From positions 1,736,001 to 1,800,000 of the forward strand of contig JAHGAU010000003.1 of NCBI GenBank assembly GCA_019925105.1: 64,000 bases of DNA, given 5' to 3'. The DNA comes from Niebla homalea (lineage: Eukaryota; Ascomycota; Lecanoromycetes; Lecanorales; Ramalinaceae). The notes under the pieces are model-generated. The model saw nothing but the letters and a program-made list of their open reading frames with translations, made no database searches and had not been told where the DNA came from. A program made the translations under genes and the position numbers. Shown here piece after piece: positions 32,627 through 44,736 of this stretch. The number at the start of each line of letters is the position of its first letter. Positions within the stretch are counted from its first letter, which is position 1.

Positions 32627-33821
32627 TGTCAGGGAAAAAGACGAAGTGCAGGTATTAAGGGTGGAGTGGTAACTGCCTGGATTGTAACTATAAACGGTAT
32701 TGCTAGTTATATGGGTGCGCGCCAAGTATATATAGCCTTAAGCCCCTGCGCTATGCCTATTATAATATATGCCTATACTGCTTATACGTAATAAGTACCT
32801 ATAGAAAGGAAAAAGCCGACGCTTATATCGGATTATCTATTATAAAATACTATGGATATTAACTGACTCGGTAATAAAAGTAATTAAGGGGAAGCTCCGA
32901 ATATATAAATTATATTAATTAAATATATAGTTATTAAGCCGTAAAATAGGGTGGACAGTATTAATGAGAATTATTACCCGGGAAATAGTCATAGATTTTA
33001 AGCGATTAAATTTAAGTTAAATCGTTTAAAAACGAAATCTCCATGGTTTTACCGAGTAAGTATACGTCCTAATCCTGGTCCTTACTTATATCCATACTCT
33101 TTACTCTTATTGCTTAATTAGTTAAGCCGTAAATATTATATACTATAAACTAAGTAATAACTTAATCATTACCATTATAATAATATATTTTACTCCCTAT
33201 ATAGTTTTTATACTAACCGTAAGGCATATAATAATAAAGTCTTTATACCGACCCTATAATATATGGTTTAAAGTATTTTTCTCTGCCCGTTATATTTAAC
33301 TTACGTCCCTATTAACCTTTATAAATAAGAAGTCTTTATTACTTATTATAAGTACTAAATATCCGGAGGTAGGGTTAATGGTTAACTGCCGTATTTATAG
33401 GTTTTTAAAAGTAAAAAGTTACTATAAGAGAACGTATCATCCACTAATTTATTACTCGAAGTATAGGTATTACGTATAGTATATAATCCGTTAATTAAAA
33501 GGTACCGGGAAGTCGTAGTTTATAAAGCCAGGTACTCTACGTACTATAGTCTAAGCCGCTAATGTCAGTAAAACGGTATTAGTAAGGGTATATCTATAAT
33601 CCCTTTTATATATAACGATATAAGTAGAATCGGAACTCAGTTATTGCTATTATTTATCAGGGAAAAAAACGAAGTATAGGTATTGAGGGTGGAGTAATAA
33701 TTGCCTGGATTGCAACTATAAACGGTATTGCTAATTATATAGGTGCGCGTTAAGCATACATAGCCCTAAGCCCCTACGCTATGCCTATTGTGGTATATGC
33801 CTGCGCTGCTTGCACGTAATA
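32627..33821. mobile_element. Non-autonomous miniature LTR element, copy 1 (1.2 kb)
   Basis: Two 167-bp direct repeats, 32,627-32,793 and 33,655-33,821, flank an ~860-bp interior. In this orientation each LTR starts TGTCAGGGAAAAAGACGAAG (the right one RIP-changed to TATCAGGG) and ends ACGTAATA, presumably once ending CA. A 5-bp duplication ATAAA sits immediately outside both ends (32,622-32,626 and 33,822-33,826). The interior shows no protease, reverse transcriptase or integrase trace; it fits the small non-autonomous class (TRIM-like). An inverted copy lies at 35,005-36,235. By analogy with that copy, transcription is probably on the minus strand. Confidence 0.85.
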
Positions 33822-35004
33822 ATAAATAATTATTTAAAAGAATATAAGCTTATTAAGAAGCTATTAATAAATATATTAATTAAAGAATGGCGATGAATAA
33901 AGGGACCCCAGAGGTCCAAAACGATACGTACGAGTATAACTTAAGCAATAGCAAGGTTAATACGTTAATTACGATAAGTATAGGTAATATAATAATTAAG
34001 AATAAAGGAATATGCGGATAAGCAGCCTATATTAATAAGAATAATGGGAAATTATATAAATAATATAATATTAACGCGATAAACAATCGTTAGATTAAAT
34101 AAGGGAATTATAATTAATAAAATACGCATAAAAAACGTTTAAAATGCGTAAAATAATAAAAAAAAGGGCGTTAGAAAGGTTAAAGCGGCGGCAATAACGG
34201 AAAAAAATAATAACGGATATATATAAAGTAGATATGAGGTTAATAACGTTAAAAGTACATAAGATAAAAACGGAAATAATATAAAAAATAAACTTTTAAT
34301 TAATTAAGGATAAGGAATAAAAGAAATAATATATTAAAAGCGTAAAAAAATTAAAATAAAAAATAAAATAATAAAAACCTTAAACGGATTACTTATAACA
34401 GAATAAATGGTTATTACGTTAAAGACTTAATTAAGATTATAAATAAAGCTATAAAAAGTAAGGGACTTTTATAAGAAAGTAAAAATGGGATTAAAGGAAT
34501 TAAAATATTTAAGGGAAATTCAAAAAGTAATAATAATAATATTTATATAAGGTAAAAATATATATTAAAAGGTAAGTATATAAAACGAGAAAGCAATAAT
34601 AAAAACTTAATAAATAAAGGAAACTTAAATAACGATAGCCGTAAAAGAAAGGTATATAATAATTAAAAAAAAGACGGTACGGATTAAAAAGAAAATAACG
34701 GCGTTAAAGAAAATAAAATTAATAACAATCTACTTATTAATTAAAGAAGAAAGGAATATTATAATAAAAATAAATCCTTTATAACTTATAAAAAACGTTT
34801 AATAGAATAAGAAAGCTATTAATAAATTAAATTATTATTATATGTAAATTATAAAATAAAAACATTTTCATTAATATAACGTCCTTAAAAATAAAAAACA
34901 AGTTTAAAGAGGTTAAAAACGTAAACCGGTAAAAATAAATTTGAAACGGTAAAAGTTTTAAAATAATTATTTATTATTACGGTAAATAAAATATCTTTAA
35001 CGCG

Positions 35005-36235
35005 TATTGCGTGGAAGCAGCACAGGTACACCTTAATAAGCATAGCGCAGGGGCTTAGGGCTATGTATGCTTAGCGCGTACCCACATAAGTAGCAACACC
35101 GTCCATAGTTATAATCCAGGCAGTTATTACTCTACCCTTAATACCTACACTTCGTCTTTTTCCCTAATAAATGGTAGTAATAGCTGTTATTCAATTTTAC
35201 TTATATCGTTATATATAAGAGGGACTACGGATATACTTTTACCGATTAATATAGACTATAATATATAGAGTATTTAGCTTTATAAATTATAATTTCCCGG
35301 TACTTTTTAGTTAACGGATTATATGCTATACGTAATACCTATATTTAAAGTAATAACCCAGTAGATAATTCGCTTTTTTACAGTAACTTTTCACTTTTAA
35401 AGGCCCGTAAATACGGCAGTTAACGGCCATTAATTTTACCTCCGGATATTTAATGCTTATAACGAGTAATAAAGACTTTATATTTATAAAGGTTAATAGG
35501 GACGTAAGTTAGGTATAACGGGAAAAGAAGGATACTTTATTATACGTTATAGGGTCGGCATAAAGACCTTAAAACCATATATTATAGGGTTAGCATTAAG
35601 ACCTTATTATTATATATTAGAAAGTCGGTATAAATACCTTATTATTATATGCTTTACGGTTAATATAAAGGCTATATAAGGAGTATATATTACCGTAACG
35701 GTAAGAATAAGTTATTATTTAATCTATAATATATAATATTTACGGCTTTAACTAATTAAGCAATAAGAGTAAAGAGTATAAATATAAGTAAGGGTAATAA
35801 GGACGTATACTTACCCTGTAAAACCACGGAGATTTCGTTTTTAAACGATTTAACTTAAATTTAATCGCTTAAAATCTACGATTATTTCCCGGGTTATTTA
35901 ATTCTCGTTAATACTTTACCTCACTACTTATTAACTATACTCTCAATAACGTTATCTATTTACTCGGGGCTTACTCTCGGTTACCTTTACCACTGAGTTA
36001 GTTAATATTTATGGTGTTTTATAATGGATAATCCGACGTAAACGTCGGCTTTTTCTTTTTTGTAAGTACTTATTGCGTGCAAGCAGCACAAATATACCTT
36101 AATAGGCATAGCGCAGGGGCTTAAGGCTATATATACTTAACGCGCACCCACATAAGTAGCAATACCGTCCATAGTTGCAATCCAGGCAGTTACGACTCCA
36201 CCCTCAGTACCTGCACTTCGTCTTTTTCCCTGACA
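35005..36235. mobile_element. Non-autonomous miniature LTR element, copy 2 (inverted)
   Basis: This is the inverted relative of the element at 32,627-33,821. Two 165-bp LTRs (35,005-35,169 and 36,071-36,235) enclose a ~900-bp interior. The 5-bp duplication ACGCG lies outside both ends (35,000-35,004 and 36,236-36,240). In plus orientation the LTR runs TATTGCGTGCAAGCAG to TTCCCTGACA, which fits an original TG...CA. The interior next to the left LTR begins AATGGTAGTAATAGC, which could be a primer-binding site (TGG complements the CCA end of tRNAs); that would make this copy plus-oriented. It is inserted into LINE copy A. The two copies differ mostly by transitions and by small indels (1,195 versus 1,231 bp). 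Confidence 0.85.
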
Positions 36236-37419
36236 ACGCGTTTTACAGAAGTAAAAAAATTGTTTATTTTAAAGTATATAAAGAGGGAAAATACGATTTT
36301 TTATTTCAGATTAAAAATCGTTAATTGTAAGTTCTTTTTAATAATAAAAAAGCCGGATACCTTAAAATAAATAAAAAGGTACTTTACGGTTATATTAAAC
36401 GTAATACTAATAAAAATATATAATAATATCTTAAATAAAAGGACTATTAAGGGAGGGGTTTTTTTTAAACCAACCTGGTTGTAAGATAAAGCGGTAAATA
36501 TTTATTAATATTGTGAATATTAAAATTATAAATATATTATTATAAAATGTTTTGATAATATAAGATATATAATATATATTAAAAAACATAATATATAAAT
36601 ATATAAACTTAATAAGTAAAACTTTATTAAAAACGTAAATAAATATATAATATACGGGAAAAATAAATACTTACTATAAAACCCGAAATACCCAGTAAAA
36701 GTGAAAGAGATTAAATATAAGGAAACTAAGATAATTATTGAAATCCAGCGGTATAATTTATATGAAATTAAATTAATAAATTAATTAAAAACGGTCTTAA
36801 AATCAAGTTAAAATTAACAGGATAAAAACAGGTAAAAGGCCATAATAAATAATATAAAGAAAAAGAGGCTTATTAAAATATTAATCCTTAAATCTGGCCG
36901 TTTTAAAATAATAATAATAATTATAAAAAAGCCAGGATAGATAATATTTAACTTTAATAAAGGATTAATAACCTAAATAAAAAAAGTAACGGGGAAGCTT
37001 TAACGGAAATCGATATATAATATATTGATATAGTTAAGAATAATACAATATAATATATAAAATGAGGTAATTAAGGTAATAATACTAATATTTAAATTTA
37101 AGGAAATAAAAAATATTAACGTTATAATAATATAGAAACCGTTATATAATTTATATACGCGTTTTTCGATTAACTTAAATAGAAGATTTTATTTAATATT
37201 TAAAAAAAACAAAATGACCTAAATGTATTTCTTTATAAATAAAAGGTTAAACGTAAATAGCTCAAACGTTATTTATTATAATAAGAATTTATATACGTGT
37301 TAAATTACGTAAAAAAAGAATATAAAAAATGACTTAAGTATTTATAATATATATAACCCGTTATTAATTAATAAAGTAAAACACTTAATAATAATATTAC
37401 TTAAAAGTATTATATTTTT

Positions 37420-39721
37420 TATCATGGTTCCAAGTGGCCTTGCTCCTATGCTCGGCCTACTTGCCCCATGAGGACTAGCTCCCGGGGGGGGGTCTTGGCG
37501 CACATACCTACCATGCGTGCACCACCTGTATCATAGCCACCTTCATAGCTATTATTCTACTTATTACTAGGACCTACTCCAGTACCCTGACATAATAATA
37601 GCTATCCGTACTGGTTGCAGCGTTACCGCGGCCATCAAGCACCCAGGAACCCTTTACGTGGACTATCTAGGCTGTTACCGAGTTTGAGCCGCTCGGTAAT
37701 AAACTATAGAATCTTATTATATTACTTACATTACTTTACCTTAATAAGAACCGCTTATCCCTTTAGCTAGACGTTTCGACGTTATTGAGCTATTATTAAG
37801 TTTAAGCCGCTTAGTAAAAGACTATAAAGCCTTTTACACTACCTATATTACCTGCATTACCTATACTACTATTACTACCTTAATATTTTACCTTTAATAC
37901 TTAAATTTACGTTATAAGCAACTTGAACTATAATTTAGACCTCGAAGAAAACGATACAATCGCTCCACCTCTATTATTAAGAAATTTACATTAATAAATT
38001 CAAAATCTTACTATAGTAAATATATAGCTGTAAATTTTAAATATATAATTACAAAACGTAAATAACGAACTAACCAATATACTTACTTATTTCCATAGAT
38101 TTTACAATATTTATCGCAATAATAATAAGGAGCTTACAGCTTAAAAGGATAAGTTTATAATTAAGAATATTAAATTTATTATTTATATTATTAAGCTTAA
38201 AAAGCTTATTATTACTATTATTAATACTATTAAAAAGGAGGCTATATAAGACATTTATAAATTAAATAATAAAGACGTCGTTATTAATTTTAAAGCCTTA
38301 ATTCCAAAGATTAAAAAATTATTTATTCCATATACTCCCCGTACCCCATAATTTATCCCTTTATAAGGAGCTTACGCTCCCGTATAAGGAATAAACAAGA
38401 AACACCCAGATATACCGCTATTCCGTAGTTAAAAGGAACAGTGGGACAGTTAAAGATTATATTTAGACTTAAAATTCCGTTAAAGTACGATCCTTTTTAC
38501 GTTTAAAACGGATAAAATAAAATATTATAAAAATTACTATAGGGATAACGTATTTAATCTACTTAAAGTAAAAGTAAATTTACTTAACGATAATCCCTAT
38601 TTTACCGTTAAAAATATAATTAACCATTTAAATAGTATATTTAATATATATAATAAGGTTTCAATTTATAATATTTAATTTTACTTATTGGACTTTAATA
38701 TAAGGAAAAAGAAAAAGAATAAGACTTTTAATAAGTTTTATACTCGATTCTTTATTACGATTATACTTTTAGGTTATTTAGAGTTTTATAAAATTACCGC
38801 CTTACGTAAGCTTTTTACCTTAAAGCTTTATTATTAAACTGCGGACGGTTTTACCCCTATATTATATCGTTAATTTATCGGTTATTTACGTCAATATAAT
38901 CTTAATATACGTTAAGTTCAGAGTTTTAATGCTTTAGTTAAATTTATTTAAATATTATTAAATAACGATTTTAAGGAGATTAATAAAAATAAATTTAATA
39001 CCTTATTCCCGGATTACTTTAAAAATAAAGTTATTCATTATAAGCTATATTTTAAGTATTTTAAATCCGGATATTTATTTATTTATAATAACGTATTTTA
39101 TAAAGGTTTAGCTTAAACTTTACTTATTAAAGTTAAAAAGATCCTAAACGCTTAATACTAAAATATACGATTTATACTTTAGGTATAATAAATTTATTAA
39201 TAAGTAAGTTTATTTTAATAGTATTTAATTCTTTAACGACGGTAATAACCTTAAATTAAACTCCTTTTTAATAAAAAGTATACGATCCGGCTATTTATCG
39301 GAGAATACGTTAATCGACTTAGTTCCTATCGATTTTTTCTCGATTTCTTCACGTTTATATTAGCCGTAGATTTGACTTTTTCTTGATTTTTCTTAATATG
39401 CGATTTGCTTGGCTTTTATATAAGTTATTATAATACCTTAAGGTAATCGATATTACCTCGTCGTCGTTAGATTTACGGTATCCCTAGCCCCGGAGATAGA
39501 TAAATGGAATAATTAACTTATAGGAGCTCGCCGTCGTTAAAGGGGGATCGTATCATAGTTCCAAGTAACCTTACTCCTATGCTCGGCCTACTTACCCTAT
39601 AAGGTCTAGCTCCCGGGGGGGTCTTGGCGCACATACCTACCATGCGTGCACCACCTGTATTATAGCCACCTTCATAGCTATTATTCTACTTATTACTAGG
39701 ACCTACTCCAGTACCCTGACA
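37420..39721 (+). mobile_element. LTR retroelement with gag trace (2.3 kb, no pol seen)
   Basis: Two ~172-bp LTRs (37,420-37,592 and 39,551-39,721) share long stretches such as GTCTTGGCGCACATACCTAC and CCATGCGTGCACCACCTGTA. The duplication TTTTT flanks the element (37,415-37,419 and 39,722-39,726); it interrupts LINE copy A in its endonuclease region. The interior reads as a gag-like protein on the plus strand from about 38,390 to 39,120: FKTDKIKYYKNYY, YTVKNIINHL-type helix, NKFYTRFFITIIPLGYLEFY, and TALRKLFTLKL. No protease, reverse transcriptase or integrase is recognisable in the ~2-kb interior, so it is either internally deleted or a gag-only derivative. The LTRs and first ~120 interior bases are noticeably less RIP-mutated than the gag region. 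Confidence 0.8.
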
Positions 39722-41023
39722 TTTTTACCCAATAAATATATTATATTAAAAGACTTTAACCTTTATTATAATAAATAGAAAATAAACAATTATATAATTA
39801 ATAAAATTAAATTAAAGGAGCTACTAATAACCATTATAATATCTAGTTTTTAATTATTAATACCTTAAGATATTATAATATAAAAAAACCAAGAATTTAA
39901 AATAACGATTAACCTAACTTTTAATATAAAAAAGATTATTAACGTAATAATAATATATAAGCTTTAGAAAGATTTAAAATATAACTTAAATTATATATTA
40001 ATATAAATAACCTTAAATTAATTAATCGATATAACGCCGTTAATATTAATAAGGAAAGTATAAAAAACGGTTAAAGAAGTTAAGTATATATAAAGGCGGA
40101 AGAAATAATAATTTAGTTAATAAAACTTCCCCGTTTAAATAATGAGGGTTTAATCGACCTTTTTATAAAATAAATTATAAAAACTTTAAATAAAGTATTT
40201 AATATAACGGTCTTGATAATAAAACCGTCTTAAAAAGCAAAAATATATTAAAATAAAAAATTTATAATAACAATTATAAAAATAAAAATATTGATTAAAT
40301 AAGCTATTAAATATAGAAATCAAGAAATACTCATATAATTAAAAAAAGCTTAAAAGAAAAAAAAAGGATTATTAAAAAGGTTATGTAAATATATTTCCGG
40401 TTAACTGTTTACGATTTAACCGTTTCCCCCCGTAAAATATAAAAGCTAATAAAGTATTATAAGGAATAAAATGAAAAGCTGAAACTTATCCTTAAATTTC
40501 CGTTTCTGAAAAGGTTTAATAATATAATAATTAATACCTTTAACGGTAAAATTAAGGCTCTTAAAGAGGCTTTCTTCCCTCCTTTATTAAATATAGACTT
40601 AACGGATATTAAAGGAGCTATATATTTTAAACCGATAACGATTAATAAAAAAGTAATCCAGGAGATAATAATTAAAGCGATTAATAAATTAAAAAAAAAT
40701 AAAACCCCGGGATTAAGCGGAATTCCGAGCAGATCCTTATCAATAATAATATTATTATTCAGAAAGATCTTTGTTTACTTATTTTAAGTTTACCTTAAGG
40801 TCGGTCATAACCCCCGTAAGTTTAAAAAGGTTAAAATAATTATTTTTAAGAAACCGGTTAAACCAAATTACTTATAGGTAAAAGCCTATAAACCGATTAT
40901 ATTTTTTTATACGCTGGGAAAGGCCTTAAAAACGGTAATTATAAAGATTTTTAACGATTACGCGGAAAAATAGAAACTCCTCCTTAATTAATAAATAAAT
41001 ATTAAAAGAAAAAGGTTAATAAA

Positions 41024-41239
41024 TGTTAGAGTGCAAGCCCCTCTGGGGTGGTTGGAAGGCAAAGGGTGTATTGCGTATAACTAAAGACATTAAAGTACAG
41101 AGGTATAGGAGTAAAGGGGCCGAAAGCCTTAATATATTTAATCGGTAATATTCCTGGGCGCCGGATTAACCCCGGGTTTAACCCGGGATAGGCCCGGTAA
41201 AGCCTACTTTTAAGTTATTAATACCCTTAAACCTTAATA
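41024..41239 (-). repeat. 3' LTR of the split Ty3/gypsy element
   Basis: A 216-bp repeat starting TGTTAGAGTGCAAGCCCCTC on the plus strand and ending at a RIP-changed TTAATA. Because pol runs on the minus strand, this is the 3' LTR. It abuts the truncated reverse transcriptase of LINE copy A on its left side (five preceding bases ATAAA). Confidence 0.8.
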
Positions 41240-44200
41240 TTACCCCCCCCCTTAAGAAAGGCTCGCTTTTAAGCTTATAAGTACGTTAAAAAGGAAAAAA
41301 TTTTTTATATTTAAAACCACCCTTCTTACTTATTATTTATAAGCCGGGTAACTAAAATAAGGTTTATATATTACCTAACTTACCTATTACTGGTTAACCG
41401 GGTAAGTAATATAAGAATATTACTTAGGTTACCCGTTATTAATTAACCGGGTAAGTAATATAAGAATTGCAGGGGTAATATCGTGGCGGTGGCCGGGAAA
41501 CTGGTATAAGCATATGGGGGTAAGATCGTGGCGGTAACCTTTATGGTGGGCCCTGAAACGCGATTTCGTCCGGGGGGTTCCGGGGCAGGTATCGTTTTTA
41601 CGATTTACCCCTTTTTTAAAATATTTCTTTAACCTTATTACCTTATATATTAAATTTACATTAATAAAAAGGTATATAATTTATATAAATAAATAATATT
41701 AATAATAATCGTTTTAATAACTTTAAGGAGCTATAAGGCCGTTTTTAGGGGCCCTTAAACTTAATAAAAACGTAATATATAATTTATAATATTGAATTTT
41801 AAGCCCGGTAAAATCATTATTTAATTTAAATATTTAAGATAACCCTTAAAGGTTACCTTAAATATAGCGATATTAATTGGATCTTCGGGTTATAATCCGG
41901 GTTTATCCGAATATTTCTTATAAAGGGTTTTAATTAATCTTTAAATATAAAGGAATTTTTTTATATTAATGTAATATTAAATATTATTTAAAGGTAAATT
42001 TACTTATTTAACTTTATACTATAGTTTTTATTTTCAGTTAATATATTAAGAATTAAGAATTTTTTTAAGTTTTTATTCTTTAATACTTTTTTCATTTATA
42101 ATAACGGATTTAAAGGGTAAATTAATTTAACCCGGTAATAATAATTTCTCTTTAATTAAAATACGGGTTAAATCGCTTATATAGAAAATAAAATAAGCCC
42201 AGAAAATATTTAAAATATTTAATTTATAAAAAGAATAATATTATTTAAGGATAATATAAAGACTTAAACGTTTATAATTTAACTTTTTATTAAACCGATT
42301 AATTATTAAATACTTAATATTTACGTAAACCTTATTATTTATCTTAAACTTTACGTTTTAATATTCATAATTAATTTATTTAAACGTATTATTATAAATT
42401 TTATTTAAATTAAAATATATTATATTAAGAATTTCTTATATAATTTTAATAATATTAATAACTTCTTTAATTTAAAATTATTTACGGGCGGTAATATATT
42501 TAATATTATCGGAATTAAACAATATCCTTAAGTAAAAGTTTTTATTAAAATAAAAAAGTATTATTTTAATTAATTAATTTAAGTTATTATTATCCGTAAA
42601 TTCCATTATAAATAATTACTGTATTTAATCGTTTTATAAGTAATTTACGTAGGTCCGGAGTCTTTACTTTATTTTTTAATTTATTCTTTTAATTTAATTA
42701 TTACTTTTAACGTAATAAGGAATAAGGTCTAAGGGTCGATTTTAAATTAATATAATAAAAAGTATTATATTTTATTAATAAATTACGGGCCGCGATTTAA
42801 AATAATATTATCCGGAAGGCCGTAATACTTAAATACTTCTTTAATAAAGAACCAGGTTATCTCTTTAACGGAAATCCCTTCTTTTTTAATATAATAAAAG
42901 ATATAATATTAGCCTTTAAATAATATATAAATTACGGTAAAGATAACTTTTATATCCTTATACTTAAATAATCCGGTAATAAAGTTAACTAAAAAATTAA
43001 CTTATTTTTATTCCGGGATTTTTAATTAATAAAATAATTTTACGGGCTTTTATTATAAAACCTTAAACTGAAAATAAATATCGTAATTTAAAATATAGCG
43101 GTCGATATCGTTCTATAAAGTAAATTAAAAGAAATATTGGGAAGTAAGTTTAATTATATGATCCCGGCCGGGGTAATTATTAATTAATTTATTATAAATA
43201 TATTTTAAGACTTTTATAATAAATAACGTTAATATTTATAATTTACCTTTATTAATAAGGATATCGGATTAAACCTTAATACGGATTAAAAATATGCCTT
43301 TAAAATTAAATAATTTATCCTCCGTAATTACTTTCTTAAACTCTATTAAGCCTTTATTGATACGGTTAGCTTTACGGATTTACTTATAAAACCCGAATTC
43401 TTTAAGGATTAAATAAATTAATATTAATACCTTTTCCCCTTTATTTAAGGTTAAGACTTTAAAGTATTTAAGGGGTAAAACGGTTTAAAACTAATCTTTA
43501 ACTTTATTATCGTCGTCGTTTTAAAATCGATAACCGGGTATTTAAATAAGAACGTTAACCTTATTATTTTATTTACTTAAATAATAAATAACCTTAGAAT
43601 TGAACTTAAAAAGGGTATTAAGGTACTTTACTTAACGTTTTATAAGCTTTTAATTTTTAATAAAATACTTTAAGGTTTAATTATTATTAAAAATATAGAA
43701 AGGTTTTTCTATTATTTCTAGTTTTAACCGTTAATTCTTTAAGTATTTAATAATAATAAAAAGCTTTTTATTATAAATATTATAATTATATTTAACCGGT
43801 AATATATTTTTAAAATAATAAGTTATTAAATATAACTTTTTAACTTTATTATATTAAGAAAAAATACCGCCGGAAACGTAATCCGAAGAGTTAATTTTAA
43901 GGATCGTTTCTTTATCGGGATTATAATAAGTTAATACGGGGGCTATAATAAGAACTTCTTTAAATATTACGTAAGCCTTTTAATACTTTAAAAACCATAT
44001 AAATAAAGTTTCCTTTTTAATAAACTTTAAAAGGGGTTTTATTATTTTAAAGAATTAAGGAATAAATCTTTAATAGAAATTATAGAAGTTAATAAATCCT
44101 TAAAGGGCTTTTAAGTTAATAAAGACCGGTTAATCTTTAATCTTATTTACTTTATTGGGGTTTACTTTTAACCCGTTAATAATAAGGATAAAACCTAAAA

Positions 44201-44736
44201 ACTTAATTTATTAAATTCTGAATTTATACTTCCGGATATTTACTTATAAACCGGCGTTATATAAACGCTCCAATATTAAGCGTAAATATTAAATATACTT
44301 TTTTTAATAACGTTATAAATAATAATATTATTTAAATAAGCTTAAATAAAAATATTTAAATAATTAAATAAGATTTTATTTGTATATTATTAATATAAAA
44401 TAGGGTTATTAATTAAGCTAAAAAATATAATTTTATATTTAAAGGCGCTTAATAAAATAACGAATATTATAAAGTTTTTACTCTCCGGGTATATACGGAG
44501 CTTATTAAAGGCCGCGATAATATTTAAGCGGGTAATTTATTTATAATTAATAACTTAAGATAATACCTTTTTTATTAAAGGAATAAGGTATTAATTCCTC
44601 TTGGTAATAACGTTAATATTACGGTAATTTACGTATAGTTATAAGTTACCATTAAACTTAAGGGTAAAAAGGATAAAGGATTTATAAGGGGCTTTATTAA
44701 GCTTAATAAATCCTTTTTCTAAGTTTTTAATAATAT

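Larger units (their letters stand above)
33884..41023 (+). mobile_element. Tad1/I-like LINE, copy A, interrupted and 3'-truncated
   Basis: A non-LTR retrotransposon relic on the plus strand in three pieces: 33,884-35,004, 36,241-37,419 and 39,727-41,023. The pieces are separated by two LTR elements with matching duplications. The 5' piece starts with ATGGCG (33,887) and keeps a short palindrome also present in copy B. The middle and last pieces carry the endonuclease trace (DFNLYYN near 39,757) and reverse transcriptase traces (AINKLKKNKTPGLSGIPSRS near 40,690, then FKKPVKPNY and FYTLGKALKTVI near 40,850-40,940). It stops at 41,023, where an LTR begins; the rest of the reverse transcriptase is absent from the window's other side. 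Stops are mostly TAA/TAG at former Gln codons, as expected from RIP. Confidence 0.8.
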
